Counted from the stretch's first letter, positions 35,645-45,011 are shown. The stretch is 64,000 bases of DNA from Variovorax sp. JS1663 (GCF_002157355.1 NZ_LYMK01000007.1:124001-188000); one strand, 5' to 3'. Program-made: numbers and translations. The notes: generated from the sequence alone by a model not told the origin.

Positions 35645-36829
35645 TCAGAGAGGCATCAGCTTCAAGTCCGCCACCCTCTCGACCAGCCAGAGCGATGCCA
35701 GCACCAGGGCGACGGCAGAGCCACCGCGCAGCACGACGGCGACATAACGTTGCCAACCCCTGAGGGCCAGCAGGACGGCCAGTGCAATGACCACGACGAC
35801 AAGCTGCCCGGCTTCGACGCCGAGGTTGAATGCCAGCAGTGCCTTCACGAGCCCGCCGGTCGGCAGGCCGAGTTCGGAGAGCACGGCCGCAAACCCGAAG
35901 CCATGGATCAGACCGAACAGGAAGGCGAACTGCTTGTGACGGCCGCGCAGGATGGGGTGGATGTTGTCGAACGCCGCGATCGCGATGGTCAGGGCGATGC
36001 CGGGCTCGACGATGCGCGGCGAAAGGACCACGAGCTGCAGGCCCGCGGCCGCCAGCGTGATCGAGTGCGCCATCGTGAACATGGTGACGATGCCGAGCAT
36101 TCGCCACAGCGCCTCGCCCGGCCGGTCGATGGCCTGCCATCCCTGCGGCGTCCGCCGCAGTACCGAGGGCAACAGGAGGCACACCAGGAACAGCAGGTGG
36201 TCATGGCCGACCAGGATGTGGTGCACGCCGTTGCGGAAGAAGCTTGCGATCGACGAGGCGTCTTCGGCACCGGCCGCTTCATCCGGGCGCCATGCGATCC
36301 TCACGATGCCCTCGGCAGGATCGAGCGCGCGCGTGACCGGCACATCGCCCGGTTCGCCGTCGATGCGCAGGAGGCCGCGATGGGTGGGGTCGACGTCGGC
36401 CAGCAGCCGGTACTCGACAAGCAGCGGCGATGCAGCGGTGCAGGCCGCAGCCATCCGAAGGACCAGGTAGGCGCCGTCGATGCGGCGCTCGATGGCGGGC
36501 GCCTGGGCCTGCGCGAGGCTGCACTCGCCTCGCTGCAGGCGCAGCCCGGCCGCCGCGTAGGCCTCGATCTCGGTCAGCCGCGACCTCACTTCGCCCCACT
36601 GCAGCCGGCGGTCGCCGTCGGCATCGAGATCCAGCGCCGCCTCGAGATCGCGCAGCGCGATGTCCCAGCGCAGGCGCCAGCCGTCCGGCTCGGGCGAAAG
36701 GAAGAGGTAGGCATCGCTCGCCTTGTGCGCCGAAGCGGCGCCGGCCGCCGCGAGCCCGAGCAGCAGCAGCGCAAGCAGTGCGCGCAGCCACCGGCCTGCC
36801 CGGCTACGGCAGGCGATCGACGCGCGCAT
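35645..36829 (-). CDS. HupE/UreJ-family membrane protein
   Basis: The start is the ATG at 36829, 394 residues; a signal peptide follows (LLALLLLGLAAAGAASA). The N-terminal half is a soluble domain with an EF-hand-like DLDADGDRRLQWGE. The C-terminal half has six or seven membrane helices with the HupE-type His cluster VHHILVGHDHLLFL and HGFGFA. HupE/UreJ proteins carry nickel or cobalt; the second group (UreJ_2 type) has no proven substrate. It overlaps the upstream TPR gene by 26 bases. It belongs to a row of four genes led by the DUF4331 gene. Confidence 0.82.
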   Translation of the reverse strand: MRASIACRSRAGRWLRALLALLLLGLAAAGAASAHKASDAYLFLSPEPDGWRLRWDIALRDLEAALDLDADGDRRLQWGEVRSRLTEIEAYAAAGLRLQRGECSLAQAQAPAIERRIDGAYLVLRMAAACTAASPLLVEYRLLADVDPTHRGLLRIDGEPGDVPVTRALDPAEGIVRIAWRPDEAAGAEDASSIASFFRNGVHHILVGHDHLLFLVCLLLPSVLRRTPQGWQAIDRPGEALWRMLGIVTMFTMAHSITLAAAGLQLVVLSPRIVEPGIALTIAIAAFDNIHPILRGRHKQFAFLFGLIHGFGFAAVLSELGLPTGGLVKALLAFNLGVEAGQLVVVVIALAVLLALRGWQRYVAVVLRGGSAVALVLASLWLVERVADLKLMPL

Positions 36830-37970
36830 CGCGCACTCCCAGGGTCTGCATGAGGACGGCGAGCTCGCGCCTCGCATCGTCGTCGCGCGCCGCGGCAGCC
36901 GCACGCGCATACAGCAGCAGGTCGACGGGCTCGCGCTGCCGCGCCGCGTTGTCTCGCGCGAGCCGCAACGCCCGCCGCGCATCGCCCAGCACGTCCAGCG
37001 CGAACATCGCCTCCTCGCGCGCGTGGGCGCCCGAGCCTCCCGGGCGCTCGGCGGAAGCGTCGAAGCGAGCCCGAAGCTCATCGGCCGCCGGGTTCGGTGC
37101 CGGGGCGGCCTGAAGGGCCACGGCGAGCCGCAGCAGGACGGCGTCGCTGCGGGGCTGGTCCGCCAGCAGTGCCGGCACTTCGCGATGCCGGGACTGCGAA
37201 AGCAGCAGGTCGGCATAGGCGATCAGGGCGTAGCCGTCGCGCCTTTCCGCGATGGCGCGACGGTAGGCACGCTCCGCCTGCGCAGGACGGCCGGCGAGTT
37301 CCTCGACTTCGGCCATGGTGGTCCAGAGCCACAGGCGCGTTCCAGCCTGCGCGGGCGATCGCAGCGCGGGCCGGCCGAGCAGCTCGTCGAGCGCGCGTCG
37401 CGCGCCATCCGTGTCTCCGCGCAGCGCCGCGTTCTCGGCCAGGCAGGCGATTGCATGGACGTCCTGCCCGGCCCGTGACACGCCGCGGCAGGAGGCATCG
37501 GCCTCGCCCAGTTTCCCGCGCACGCGCTGCACGGTGGCGAGCATGAGCCACCCCTGCGCATCCCGGGGCGCCTGCGCGAGCGCGAGCCGCAGGGAGGCCT
37601 CGGCGCCGGCGAAGTCATGCAGGAACTGGGAGATGTCGGCATGCATGACCAGCACCGGTGCCGGGGTCCGGCCCGACACCGGCTCCCACGGGCGCAGCGC
37701 GCCGAGCGCCTGTCCCGCGTACCGCGCATCGCCCTGCTCGCGCGCCTTGGCGAGCAGCTCGCGCGCGGCGCGCAGGGCCAGGTCCTGGTCGCCCGGCTGC
37801 CGCGCCAGCGCCCGGCGCCAGGCACGCTCGTCGCGTGCCGACGCGGCGATGGATGGCAGTGTCTCGATCAGCTCGCTGTCGTCGACCGGCACACGAGGCG
37901 CCGCGAAGGCGCCGCCGTGGAGTGCAAGCGCGCATGCGAGGGCAAGCGCGCAGACGACGCCTGCGTGCAC
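36804..37970 (-). CDS. Secreted TPR-type repeat protein
   Basis: I start at a GTG at 37970, giving 388 residues with a signal peptide (VVCALALACALALHGGAFA). The rest is helical with repeated Ala/Arg-rich helix pairs (AWRRALARQPGDQDLALRAA, EASLRLALAQAPRDAQGWLM and GRPAQAERAYRRAIAER), the pattern of tetratricopeptide repeats. Probably a periplasmic scaffold for the HupE-like or DUF4331 proteins encoded beside it; that is inference. Confidence 0.75.
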   Translation of the reverse strand: MHAGVVCALALACALALHGGAFAAPRVPVDDSELIETLPSIAASARDERAWRRALARQPGDQDLALRAARELLAKAREQGDARYAGQALGALRPWEPVSGRTPAPVLVMHADISQFLHDFAGAEASLRLALAQAPRDAQGWLMLATVQRVRGKLGEADASCRGVSRAGQDVHAIACLAENAALRGDTDGARRALDELLGRPALRSPAQAGTRLWLWTTMAEVEELAGRPAQAERAYRRAIAERRDGYALIAYADLLLSQSRHREVPALLADQPRSDAVLLRLAVALQAAPAPNPAADELRARFDASAERPGGSGAHAREEAMFALDVLGDARRALRLARDNAARQREPVDLLLYARAAAAARDDDARRELAVLMQTLGVRDARVDRLP

Positions 37971-37974
37971 GGCT

Positions 37975-38271
37975 TCATTCCGTGGACAAGGGCTCGCGCG
38001 TCTCCGATGTCGGCGGCGGGTCGAAGGCCCCGACATCGAAGGGCTCCGCCGTGTCGAGCAACTGCGCCAACAAGCCCTTCACGTAGGCGATGAAGGCGTC
38101 GCCGTCATCGCCGGCCGGCGGCGTCGTCGCTGGCGGCGTCTGCGGGGGCGCACTGCCGACCGGCGGGATGAACACGCCGCCTCCGCCCCCTCCCCCGCCG
38201 CAGCCGGCGAGGGTGCCGGCCATCGCGCCCAGCACGGCGATGGCGATCCACTGTCTTGTCGATGGCTTCAT
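37975..38271 (-). CDS. Small lipoprotein with poly-Gly stretch
   Basis: A 98-residue protein with a lipoprotein signal: a hydrophobic helix and lipobox LAGC, then eight Gly, then a Pro/Thr-rich linker and an acidic helical tail (DGDAFIAYVKGLLAQLLDTA). It lies between the DUF4331 gene and the TPR gene and is read in the same direction. Function unknown. Confidence 0.7.
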   Translation of the reverse strand: MKPSTRQWIAIAVLGAMAGTLAGCGGGGGGGGVFIPPVGSAPPQTPPATTPPAGDDGDAFIAYVKGLLAQLLDTAEPFDVGAFDPPPTSETREPLSTE

Positions 38272-38281
38272 GGCATGCCTC

Positions 38282-39772
38282 TCATTGCGCGCCCGGCAGT
38301 GGCGAGTTGAGATAAGGGAAGGCATCGGGGAACTGCGCCGGGCTCTGCAGTGCGCCGTCGGTGATCGGCGCCCCGCCGGCCGGCGCATCCGCCGGCTTGC
38401 ACCCGACCTTGAGCGCATCGCTGGCGCCCGTGGCCACGCACAGCGCGCCCATCGCCACCCGGAGCTCGGCATCCACCACGTCGTCCCCGGGACGACGGCC
38501 ATTCGGGAAGCCGGCGTTGTCGCCGCCGAGGACGCCCAGATTGCTCTGGCCGGCCCTGGGCGTGGGCATCACGCTGGTGTTCAGGCGCAACATCTCCGCG
38601 GCCTTGCCGTTGGCCGGCTTGTTCACGCCGTCGATCCCCGTCAGGAAGGCGGCGACGAGGTCGGTGCGCGGGAAGTTCGTCGGCGCCGGCGCCGACGGGA
38701 ACAGCGTCTGGATCAGCGCCGGGAGCGTCGGATTCGTCACGTAGTCGGCGAACTGCGCGTCGTCCTTCGGCTTGGAACTGTTGAAGCGGTCCTTGTCCTT
38801 CAGGCCGATGACCACCTCGTTGACGAGCGGCATGCCGAGCCTCGACACCTGCGCCCACGGGCCACCGTTCAGGGCCGTGGTGCCGTGGCCGCTCTTGGGC
38901 GGACTCGCGATCAGCCGGCCCTGCCGCACGCTCGCGCTGGTCCAGCCACCGACGATCGGGCTGCCGCCCGTCGCGACGCACGCGATCGGCAGCTCGAGCG
39001 CCAGGGTCGTGATGTTCTTGGCTGCCAGCGCATCCGGATTGCCGTTGGTGGTGCCGAGAGGATTCAGGTTGATCAGGTCGAAGATCTGGCCCAGCGCGAC
39101 GGTGAACGGGTCCTTGCGCTGCCCGACGAACAGCCGGCCCGCCGTCGCGCAGCCCGGCACGTTGATCGCGTAGATGTGCTGGTTGGCGTAGGCGTCGTAG
39201 CCGGTCGGGCCGCCGAAGGTCTTGTTGCCGATGTTGTCCGTGGGCTTGTCGAATTCCCTGATGCCGCCGGGGCCGGTCACGGCCGCTGCCGTGCCGCCGC
39301 GCCGATCGCCGCGGACCACGGTCAGCGTGAAGCTCTCGCGCAGATTGCTCGTCGCGCCATTGGGCGACGAGATCGCCCCGGACTGCACGAGGGGGATCGA
39401 CACGTTCCTGCCGCCGATGGGCAGCTGGATGTTGCGCAGCGTGTTCTTGAAGCGGAACTGGAAGCTGATGTCCTCCTGCGCATCGCCGTTGGTATCGAGA
39501 TGGATCTCGTACAGCGCCGCGGGGTCCATGAAGAAGTAGTTGGGGCCGCCGTAGGCGCTCTGGTCCGGCTGGTAGTTGGCGATCAGCGTCACGAAGTCCT
39601 GGCGCCCGGGCTCGTAGCTGCGGAACATGTAGAAGTCGGTCCCGTCCACCTTGGGCATGCCGGTGATGGCGGGCGCTTCGCGGTGGCTGGATGCCAGGGC
39701 GGGCAGACTGGCCACTGCGCCCGCTGACAGCGTCACGGCGCAGGCGATAGCAAGAGCTGGGGGGTGTCTCAT
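38282..39772 (-). CDS. DUF4331 family exported protein
   Basis: The ATG at 39772 has a GAGGTG ribosome site; the 496-residue product has a signal peptide and then the DUF4331 hallmark SSHREAPAI, followed by DFYMFRSYEPG, VTLIANYQP and LYEIHLDTNGD. Members are secreted or periplasmic beta-rich proteins with no proven function. The gene leads the row DUF4331, lipoprotein, TPR, HupE-like. Confidence 0.88.
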   Translation of the reverse strand: MRHPPALAIACAVTLSAGAVASLPALASSHREAPAITGMPKVDGTDFYMFRSYEPGRQDFVTLIANYQPDQSAYGGPNYFFMDPAALYEIHLDTNGDAQEDISFQFRFKNTLRNIQLPIGGRNVSIPLVQSGAISSPNGATSNLRESFTLTVVRGDRRGGTAAAVTGPGGIREFDKPTDNIGNKTFGGPTGYDAYANQHIYAINVPGCATAGRLFVGQRKDPFTVALGQIFDLINLNPLGTTNGNPDALAAKNITTLALELPIACVATGGSPIVGGWTSASVRQGRLIASPPKSGHGTTALNGGPWAQVSRLGMPLVNEVVIGLKDKDRFNSSKPKDDAQFADYVTNPTLPALIQTLFPSAPAPTNFPRTDLVAAFLTGIDGVNKPANGKAAEMLRLNTSVMPTPRAGQSNLGVLGGDNAGFPNGRRPGDDVVDAELRVAMGALCVATGASDALKVGCKPADAPAGGAPITDGALQSPAQFPDAFPYLNSPLPGAQ

Positions 39773-39908
39773 CGGTGTCACCTCGTGCGGTTGGGTGCGG
39801 TTCGAGGCCGTCGTCAGCCTGGACTGCGACGGAACCGATGCAGGTACGCGCCAGGCCCCTGCGACGGATTCGCGAAGGACCTGGAAGATGAAACAGGATG
39901 TTCGCGCG

Positions 39909-40532
39909 CTACTGCCCGAAGCGCCTGGCGTGCTCCACCGCGTACTTGATCAGCTCCGCCTGCCCCTCGATGCCCAGCCGCCGCTTGATGCTCTGCCGGT
40001 GCGCCTCGATGGTCCGCACGCTGAGGCCCAGCGTGCGCGCGATCTGCTTGCTCGATTCGCCGCGGCCCAGCGCGGAAAGGATCTCGCTCTCGCGCGGCGT
40101 CAGCAGCGGCCGCGGCGCCTGGTTGCGGAAGAGGCGTTGCGACACCGCCGGGCTCAGGAAGGTTCCGCCCGCCGCGGCGGCCTCGATGGCGGCGACGATC
40201 TCCGCCGCCGGCGCGTCCTTGAGCACGTAGCCGCGCGCGCCGGCGGCCAGCGCCTGCTGCACGTACTCGGGGTTGTCGTACATGCTGAGCATCACCACCC
40301 GCACCGCCGGGTGCCGCTCCTGCAGCACCGCGGCCAGCTCGATGCCGTTCATGTCCTTCATGCCCACGTCCGCCAGCACCAGTTGCGGCTGCAGGCGGGC
40401 GATGGCGTCCAGCGCCTCGGCGGCGCTGCCGGCCTCGCCCACGATCTCGATGCCGGGAAGCGCGTCGAGCCGGGCATGCAGGCCGTCGCGCACCAGCGGA
40501 TGGTCGTCGACCAGGAACAGGCGGACCGGCAT
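39909..40532 (-). CDS. NarL/LuxR-family response regulator
   Basis: The 207-residue protein has a receiver domain with DDH at 9-11, phosphoacceptor Asp 55 and Lys in VLKDAP, then a LuxR-type helix-turn-helix (LTPRESEILSALGRGESSKQ, followed by IARTLGLSVRTIEAHRQSI). It partners with the histidine kinase just upstream. Between them is a 51-base dispersed repeat that encodes a 19-residue peptide overlapping the kinase stop. Confidence 0.92.
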   Translation of the reverse strand: MPVRLFLVDDHPLVRDGLHARLDALPGIEIVGEAGSAAEALDAIARLQPQLVLADVGMKDMNGIELAAVLQERHPAVRVVMLSMYDNPEYVQQALAAGARGYVLKDAPAAEIVAAIEAAAAGGTFLSPAVSQRLFRNQAPRPLLTPRESEILSALGRGESSKQIARTLGLSVRTIEAHRQSIKRRLGIEGQAELIKYAVEHARRFGQ

Positions 40533-40543
40533 CGTCACTGGAG

Positions 40544-40594
40544 ACCTTCGCCTTCGGCTACGGTATTCGCCTTCGGAGCGGCCGTGCGGCTCAT
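40544..40594 (-). repeat. 51-base dispersed repeat, copy 1, encoding a 19-residue peptide
   Basis: Read on the minus strand this begins ATGAGCCGCACGGCCGCTCC and matches 57462-57512 at 49 of 51 positions. Here it makes a small frame, MSRTAAPKANTVAEGEGLQ, whose ATG overlaps the kinase stop (ATGA) and whose TGA lies just before the regulator's ATG. It may be a mobile repeat or a coupling peptide. Confidence 0.7.
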
Positions 40595-41952
40595 CCCACC
40601 TCCAGGCTCTTCGCAGGGACGAACGCGATGATCGCGGTTCCGCTGGTGCCCGAGCGCACGTCCAGGCGCCCGCCGATGGACGCGATGCGTTCGCGCATGT
40701 TGCGCAGGCCGATGCCGCGGCGCGGATCGAGCTGCGTCGAATCCACGTCGAAACCGACCCCGTCGTCGCCCACCTCCAGGCGCAGGCCGCGATCCTCGAA
40801 GTCGAGCGCGATGCGCACCTGCCGCGCCCGCGCATGCTTGCGCACATTGGTCAATGCCTCCTGGGCGACGCGGAACAGCGCGGTCTTGACCTCCTCCGGC
40901 AACTCGCGCGGCGCCCCCTGCACCGCGACCGAAGCGGCCACGGTGCCCTCCTCGCCGAACTCCGCGCCCAGCCGCTCCAGCGCGGCCGGCAGGCCCAGCT
41001 GGTCCAGCAGCGCCGGCCGCAGCCGGTGGGAGATGCGCCGCACCTCCGACAGCGTCTCGTTGAGCCGCGCCACCGCCTTGGCCAGCACCACCGGCGCGGG
41101 ATGCTTCGCGCGCTCCAGCGTGTCCACCGCCGACTCCACCAGCAGCTTGGTCGACACCAGCGTCTGGCTGGTGCCGTCGTGCAACTCGCGCGCGAGGCGG
41201 CCGCGCTCCTCTTCCTGCGACTGCACCACCTGGCGCGCCAGCAGGCGCAGCTTGGCCTCGGCCACGCGGTGCTCGCTGAGGTTGAGCAGCAGCCCGCCGG
41301 CGCTCACCGCCGCCAGGCACAGCGCGGCGATGCCGGCGATCCACAGCATGGTAGTGGCGACGTTGAGGTTCATCTGCCGGTCCAGCGTCTGCATGGCCAC
41401 CTGGATGTCGTCCAGGTACAGGCCGGTGCCGACCATCCAGTTCCAGCGTGGCAGCGCGGTCACGTAGCCCAGCTTGGGCGCCAGCTGGGCGCTGGAGGGC
41501 TTGCGCCACTCGTACTCGACGTAGCCGCCGCCGTCTCGCGCCTTGGCGATCAGCTCCTGGATGGTGAAGCGCCCGCGCGAGTCGCGCAGCTCCCACAGGT
41601 TCTGCCCGACCAGGTCGGGCTGGCGCGAGTGCATCAGCGAGCGCCCCTGCAGGTCGTAGACGAAGAAGTAGCCGTCGTTGCCGTAGTCCAGCGCCGCCAG
41701 CCGGTGCAGCGCCTCGGTGCGCGTCGCCTCGTCGTCCAGGCCGGCGTCGTACAGCGGCTGCACCACGCTGACCGCCAGCGCCACGTAGCTCTTGAGCTCG
41801 CTGCGGCGCTGGTTCATGTAGGTCTGCTCGATCAGCGCGCGCTCGCGGGTCGCCAGGTCGCGCTCCTGGTGGCGCACCGCGAGCGCCACCAGCACCAGCG
41901 CGACGAGCAGCGGCGCGACGGCCAGTGCGACGATCTTGAGACGGAGGTTCAT
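40591..41952 (-). CDS. Cache-domain sensor histidine kinase (NarX/DegS class)
   Basis: A 453-residue membrane kinase: helix 6-27, an extracytoplasmic single-Cache sensor (YGNDGYFFVYDLQGRSLMHS near 90-110 and WNWMVGTGLYLDD), helix 201-225, then a HisKA_3 region with His 258 in ELHDG, and an HATPase with GIGLRNM near the end. Cache sensors of this kind bind small organic acids. It pairs with the LuxR-type regulator downstream. Confidence 0.92.
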   Translation of the reverse strand: MNLRLKIVALAVAPLLVALVLVALAVRHQERDLATRERALIEQTYMNQRRSELKSYVALAVSVVQPLYDAGLDDEATRTEALHRLAALDYGNDGYFFVYDLQGRSLMHSRQPDLVGQNLWELRDSRGRFTIQELIAKARDGGGYVEYEWRKPSSAQLAPKLGYVTALPRWNWMVGTGLYLDDIQVAMQTLDRQMNLNVATTMLWIAGIAALCLAAVSAGGLLLNLSEHRVAEAKLRLLARQVVQSQEEERGRLARELHDGTSQTLVSTKLLVESAVDTLERAKHPAPVVLAKAVARLNETLSEVRRISHRLRPALLDQLGLPAALERLGAEFGEEGTVAASVAVQGAPRELPEEVKTALFRVAQEALTNVRKHARARQVRIALDFEDRGLRLEVGDDGVGFDVDSTQLDPRRGIGLRNMRERIASIGGRLDVRSGTSGTAIIAFVPAKSLEVG

Positions 41953-41981
41953 GGGGCTTGCCGGCCCGCGCGGCCGGGGGG

Positions 41982-42851
41982 TCAGAGCGCGCGCCGCATC
42001 TCGATGTGGCCGATGCCGGCTTCCTCGAAAGGCTCGCCGTGCGGCTGGTAGCCCAGCCGCTGGTAGAAGGCCTCGGCACTGCGCTGCGCATGCAGGGCCA
42101 CCTCGCGGTCGCCGCGGGCCTTCGCGGCTTCCTCGAGCGCGCGCAGCACCGCCGCACCGTGCCCGCCGCCGCGCAGCACGCGGTGCACCGCCATGCGGCC
42201 GATGCGGCCCTGGCCCGGCGCGCCGGGCACCAGCCGGCCGGTGGCGATCACCTGGCCCAGGCGGTTGCGCGCCACCGCGTGCACGGCGCGCTCGTCATGC
42301 TCGTCCCATTCGAGTTCCTTGGGAATGCGCTGCTCCTCGATGAAGACGCTGCGCCGCACGGCGCCGGCGCCCTCGCCGAGCTCGGCCCAGCTGCCGGTCC
42401 GCACCTCGCGCATGGGCTCGCCGGCCTCGTAGCCGGCGAGGATCTCGCGCAGCAGCGGCGGCACCGGCTTCGAGGTCTGCGTGGCCGGGTCGGCGAACAC
42501 GTAGACCAGCTCGCAGCCGACCAGGAACTCCTCGCCCCGGAACAGCCCGCCATGGAAGAGGATGGACGAGTTGCCCACGCGCACGCACTTCATGCCGACG
42601 TCGAGCAGGTCGTCCACCCGTGCCGAGGCATGGAAGTCGACGGTGGCCTTGCGCACGTACAGGTCGCCTTCCAGCGCGTGCATCGCCTCCTCGTAGGGCA
42701 GCGCCATCGCGCGCCAGTAGTCGGCGATCGCGGTGTCGAAGTACATCAGGTAGTGGGCGTTGAAGACGATCTTCTGCATGTCCACCTCGGCCCAGCGCAC
42801 GCGCAGGCGGTGGAAGAAGCGGTAGTCGGACTTGCGGGTGGTCTCGGTCAT
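41982..42851 (-). CDS. Thioesterase-GNAT acetyltransferase fusion
   Basis: One 289-residue protein with two enzymes. Residues 1-140 are a YbgC-like hot-dog thioesterase (VRWAEVDMQKIVFNAHYLMY has the Asp/Asn region that acts in this family). Residues 150-289 are an acyltransferase of the GNAT fold (VFIEEQRIPKELEWDEHDE and GRIGRMAVHRVLRGGGHGAA as the acetyl-CoA loop). The frame is continuous over both. The ATG overlaps the esterase gene stop (ATGA). Substrate unknown; acyl-CoA chemistry is common to both halves. Confidence 0.85.
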   Translation of the reverse strand: MTETTRKSDYRFFHRLRVRWAEVDMQKIVFNAHYLMYFDTAIADYWRAMALPYEEAMHALEGDLYVRKATVDFHASARVDDLLDVGMKCVRVGNSSILFHGGLFRGEEFLVGCELVYVFADPATQTSKPVPPLLREILAGYEAGEPMREVRTGSWAELGEGAGAVRRSVFIEEQRIPKELEWDEHDERAVHAVARNRLGQVIATGRLVPGAPGQGRIGRMAVHRVLRGGGHGAAVLRALEEAAKARGDREVALHAQRSAEAFYQRLGYQPHGEPFEEAGIGHIEMRRAL

Positions 42852-43798
42852 GGTTGCAGGGCTTCCTTGAGGGCGCGCGCCGCGTCGGCCTGGGCCTGCA
42901 GCGCTTCCGGGATGGCGCGGCCCATTTTGACGAATTCGTGGATCACGCCGCGGTAGATCTCCAGCGCCACCGGCACGCCCGCGGCACGCAGCTTGTCGGC
43001 ATAGGCAATGCCCTCGTCGACCACGGGGTCGCATTCGGCCAGGCCGATCCAGGCCGGGGCGACGCCTTCGACATCCTCGGCGTTGAGCGGCGCGAAGCGC
43101 CAGTCGTCGCGGTCGGCCGGGGTGTTGAGGTATTGCGAGAAGAACCAGGTGATGAGCAGTTCGTCCAGCAGCGGTCCCTGGGCCAGGCGCCGGTGCGAGG
43201 GCGTGTCCTGGTGCGCCGTGGTGCCCGGATAGAAGAGCATCTGCAGCGCCACCGGCAACCCGGCATCGCGCGCGAAGATGGCGCATGCCGCGGCCAGCGT
43301 GCCGCCCGCGCTGTCGCCGCCCAGCGCGAGGCGGGAGCCGTCGAGGCCGAGCCCGGCCGCCTCCTTCGCCACGAACTGCAGGGCATCCCAGGCATCGTTG
43401 GACGCCGTCGGAAACTTGTGCTCGGGCGCGAGGCGGTAGTCCAGCGAGACCACCGCGCAGCCGCTCTTGCGGCTCAGCACGCGGCACAGCGTGTCGTGGG
43501 TCGCGATGCTGCCGACCGTGAAGCCGCCGCCGTGGAAGAACAGCAGCACCGGCAATGTCTCGTTCGACGGCGCATACAGCCGGGCCGGCAACGGATGCCC
43601 GTCGCGCGCGGGCATCGTGAAGTCCTCGATCCGCGCGAGTTCGGGCTTGGGCACCTCCAGCACGCCCGCGCCCTTCTCGTAGGCGGCCTTGGCCTCGGCC
43701 GGGCTCAGCGTGTAGTAAGGCGGCTGACGGGCGCGCGCCATCCGGTCGACCACGCCGGCCATCTTCGGGGTCAGCTGTGGCATGAGGGTTGGGCTCAT
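42848..43798 (-). CDS. Alpha/beta hydrolase, hormone-sensitive lipase family
   Basis: A 316-residue carboxylesterase with HGGGF oxyanion motif (about 90), the nucleophile GDSAGG (about 165), and late Asp (ECDPVVDEG) and His (GVIHEF) of the triad. No signal peptide, so cytoplasmic. Divergent from the iron alcohol dehydrogenase. Confidence 0.9.
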   Translation of the reverse strand: MSPTLMPQLTPKMAGVVDRMARARQPPYYTLSPAEAKAAYEKGAGVLEVPKPELARIEDFTMPARDGHPLPARLYAPSNETLPVLLFFHGGGFTVGSIATHDTLCRVLSRKSGCAVVSLDYRLAPEHKFPTASNDAWDALQFVAKEAAGLGLDGSRLALGGDSAGGTLAAACAIFARDAGLPVALQMLFYPGTTAHQDTPSHRRLAQGPLLDELLITWFFSQYLNTPADRDDWRFAPLNAEDVEGVAPAWIGLAECDPVVDEGIAYADKLRAAGVPVALEIYRGVIHEFVKMGRAIPEALQAQADAARALKEALQP

Positions 43799-43865
43799 GG
43801 GCAAGAGGGTCGGTGCTTGTTAAATTGGAAGGCCCGCATCGTAGCGTTCCCACTCCACGAACCCC

Positions 43866-45002
43866 ATGGCCCTCATCCAATACCTGACCCAGATCCAGTT
43901 CGACTTCGGCGCCGTCCGGCTGCTGCGCAGCGAATGCGAACGCATCGGCATCCGGCGCCCGCTGATCGTCACCGACACCGGCGTGCGCGCCGCAGGCATC
44001 CTGCAGAAGGCCGTCGACGCGCTGGAGGGCCTGCCGCACGCGGTGTTCGACGCAACGCCCTCCAACCCCACCGAGGCCGCGGTGCGCGCCGCCGCCGCGC
44101 TCTACCGCGACCAGGGCTGCGACGGCCTGGTCGCCGTCGGCGGCGGATCGGCGATCGACTGCGCCAAGGGCGTGGCCATCGCCGCCACGCACGACGGGCC
44201 GCTCAAGACCTACGCCACCATCGAGGGCGGCTCGCCGAAGATCACCGAAAGCGTCGCGCCGCTGATCGCCATCCCCACCACCAGCGGCACCGGCAGCGAG
44301 GTGGCGCGCGGCGCCATCGTGATCGTCGACGACCACCGCAAGCTCGGCTTCCACAGCTGGTTCCTGATGCCCAAGGCGGCGATCTGCGATCCCGAGCTCA
44401 CGCTGGGCCTGCCGCCGCGCCTCACGGCCGCCACCGGCATGGACGCCATCGCGCACTGCATGGAAACCTTCATGTCGGCCGCATTCAATCCGCCGGCCGA
44501 TGGCATCGGCCTCGACGGCCTGCAGCGTGCCTGGCGCTACATCGAGCGCGCCACCAAGGATGGCAGCGACCGCGAGGCCCGGCTCAACCTGATGAGCGCC
44601 TCGATGCAGGGCGCCATGGCCTTCCAGAAGGGCCTGGGCTGCGTGCATTCGCTCAGCCACAGCCTGGGCGGCATCGATCCGCGCCTGCACCACGGCACGC
44701 TCAATGCCCTCTTCCTGCCGGCCGTGATCACCTTCAACGCAGGCGCGGAATCGGTGCAGAAGGAACAGCGCCTGCAGCGCATGGCACAGGCCATGAACCT
44801 CGATTCGGCCGGCGACCTGGGCGCGGCGATCCGCGACATGAATGCGCGCCTGGGCCTGCCCAAGGGCCTGGCCGAGGTCGGCGTGAGCACGGAGATGTTC
44901 GAGCCGATCATCGACGGCGCGATGGCGGACCACTGCCACAAGACCAACCCGCGGCTGGCCACCCGCGACGACTACCGCGCGATGCTCGAAGCCTCGATGT
45001 AA
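43866..45002 (+). CDS. Iron-containing alcohol dehydrogenase
   Basis: A 378-residue group III alcohol dehydrogenase. The NAD-binding part has GGGSAIDCAKG and the metal site uses Asp, His and His (MDAIAHCMETF, HSLSHSLGG and HHGTLNA). GTGSEVA is the usual phosphate-binding loop. Oxidises or reduces a short alcohol or aldehyde; the substrate is not evident. Confidence 0.92.
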   Translation: MALIQYLTQIQFDFGAVRLLRSECERIGIRRPLIVTDTGVRAAGILQKAVDALEGLPHAVFDATPSNPTEAAVRAAAALYRDQGCDGLVAVGGGSAIDCAKGVAIAATHDGPLKTYATIEGGSPKITESVAPLIAIPTTSGTGSEVARGAIVIVDDHRKLGFHSWFLMPKAAICDPELTLGLPPRLTAATGMDAIAHCMETFMSAAFNPPADGIGLDGLQRAWRYIERATKDGSDREARLNLMSASMQGAMAFQKGLGCVHSLSHSLGGIDPRLHHGTLNALFLPAVITFNAGAESVQKEQRLQRMAQAMNLDSAGDLGAAIRDMNARLGLPKGLAEVGVSTEMFEPIIDGAMADHCHKTNPRLATRDDYRAMLEASM

Positions 45003-45011
45003 GGCCGGCTC

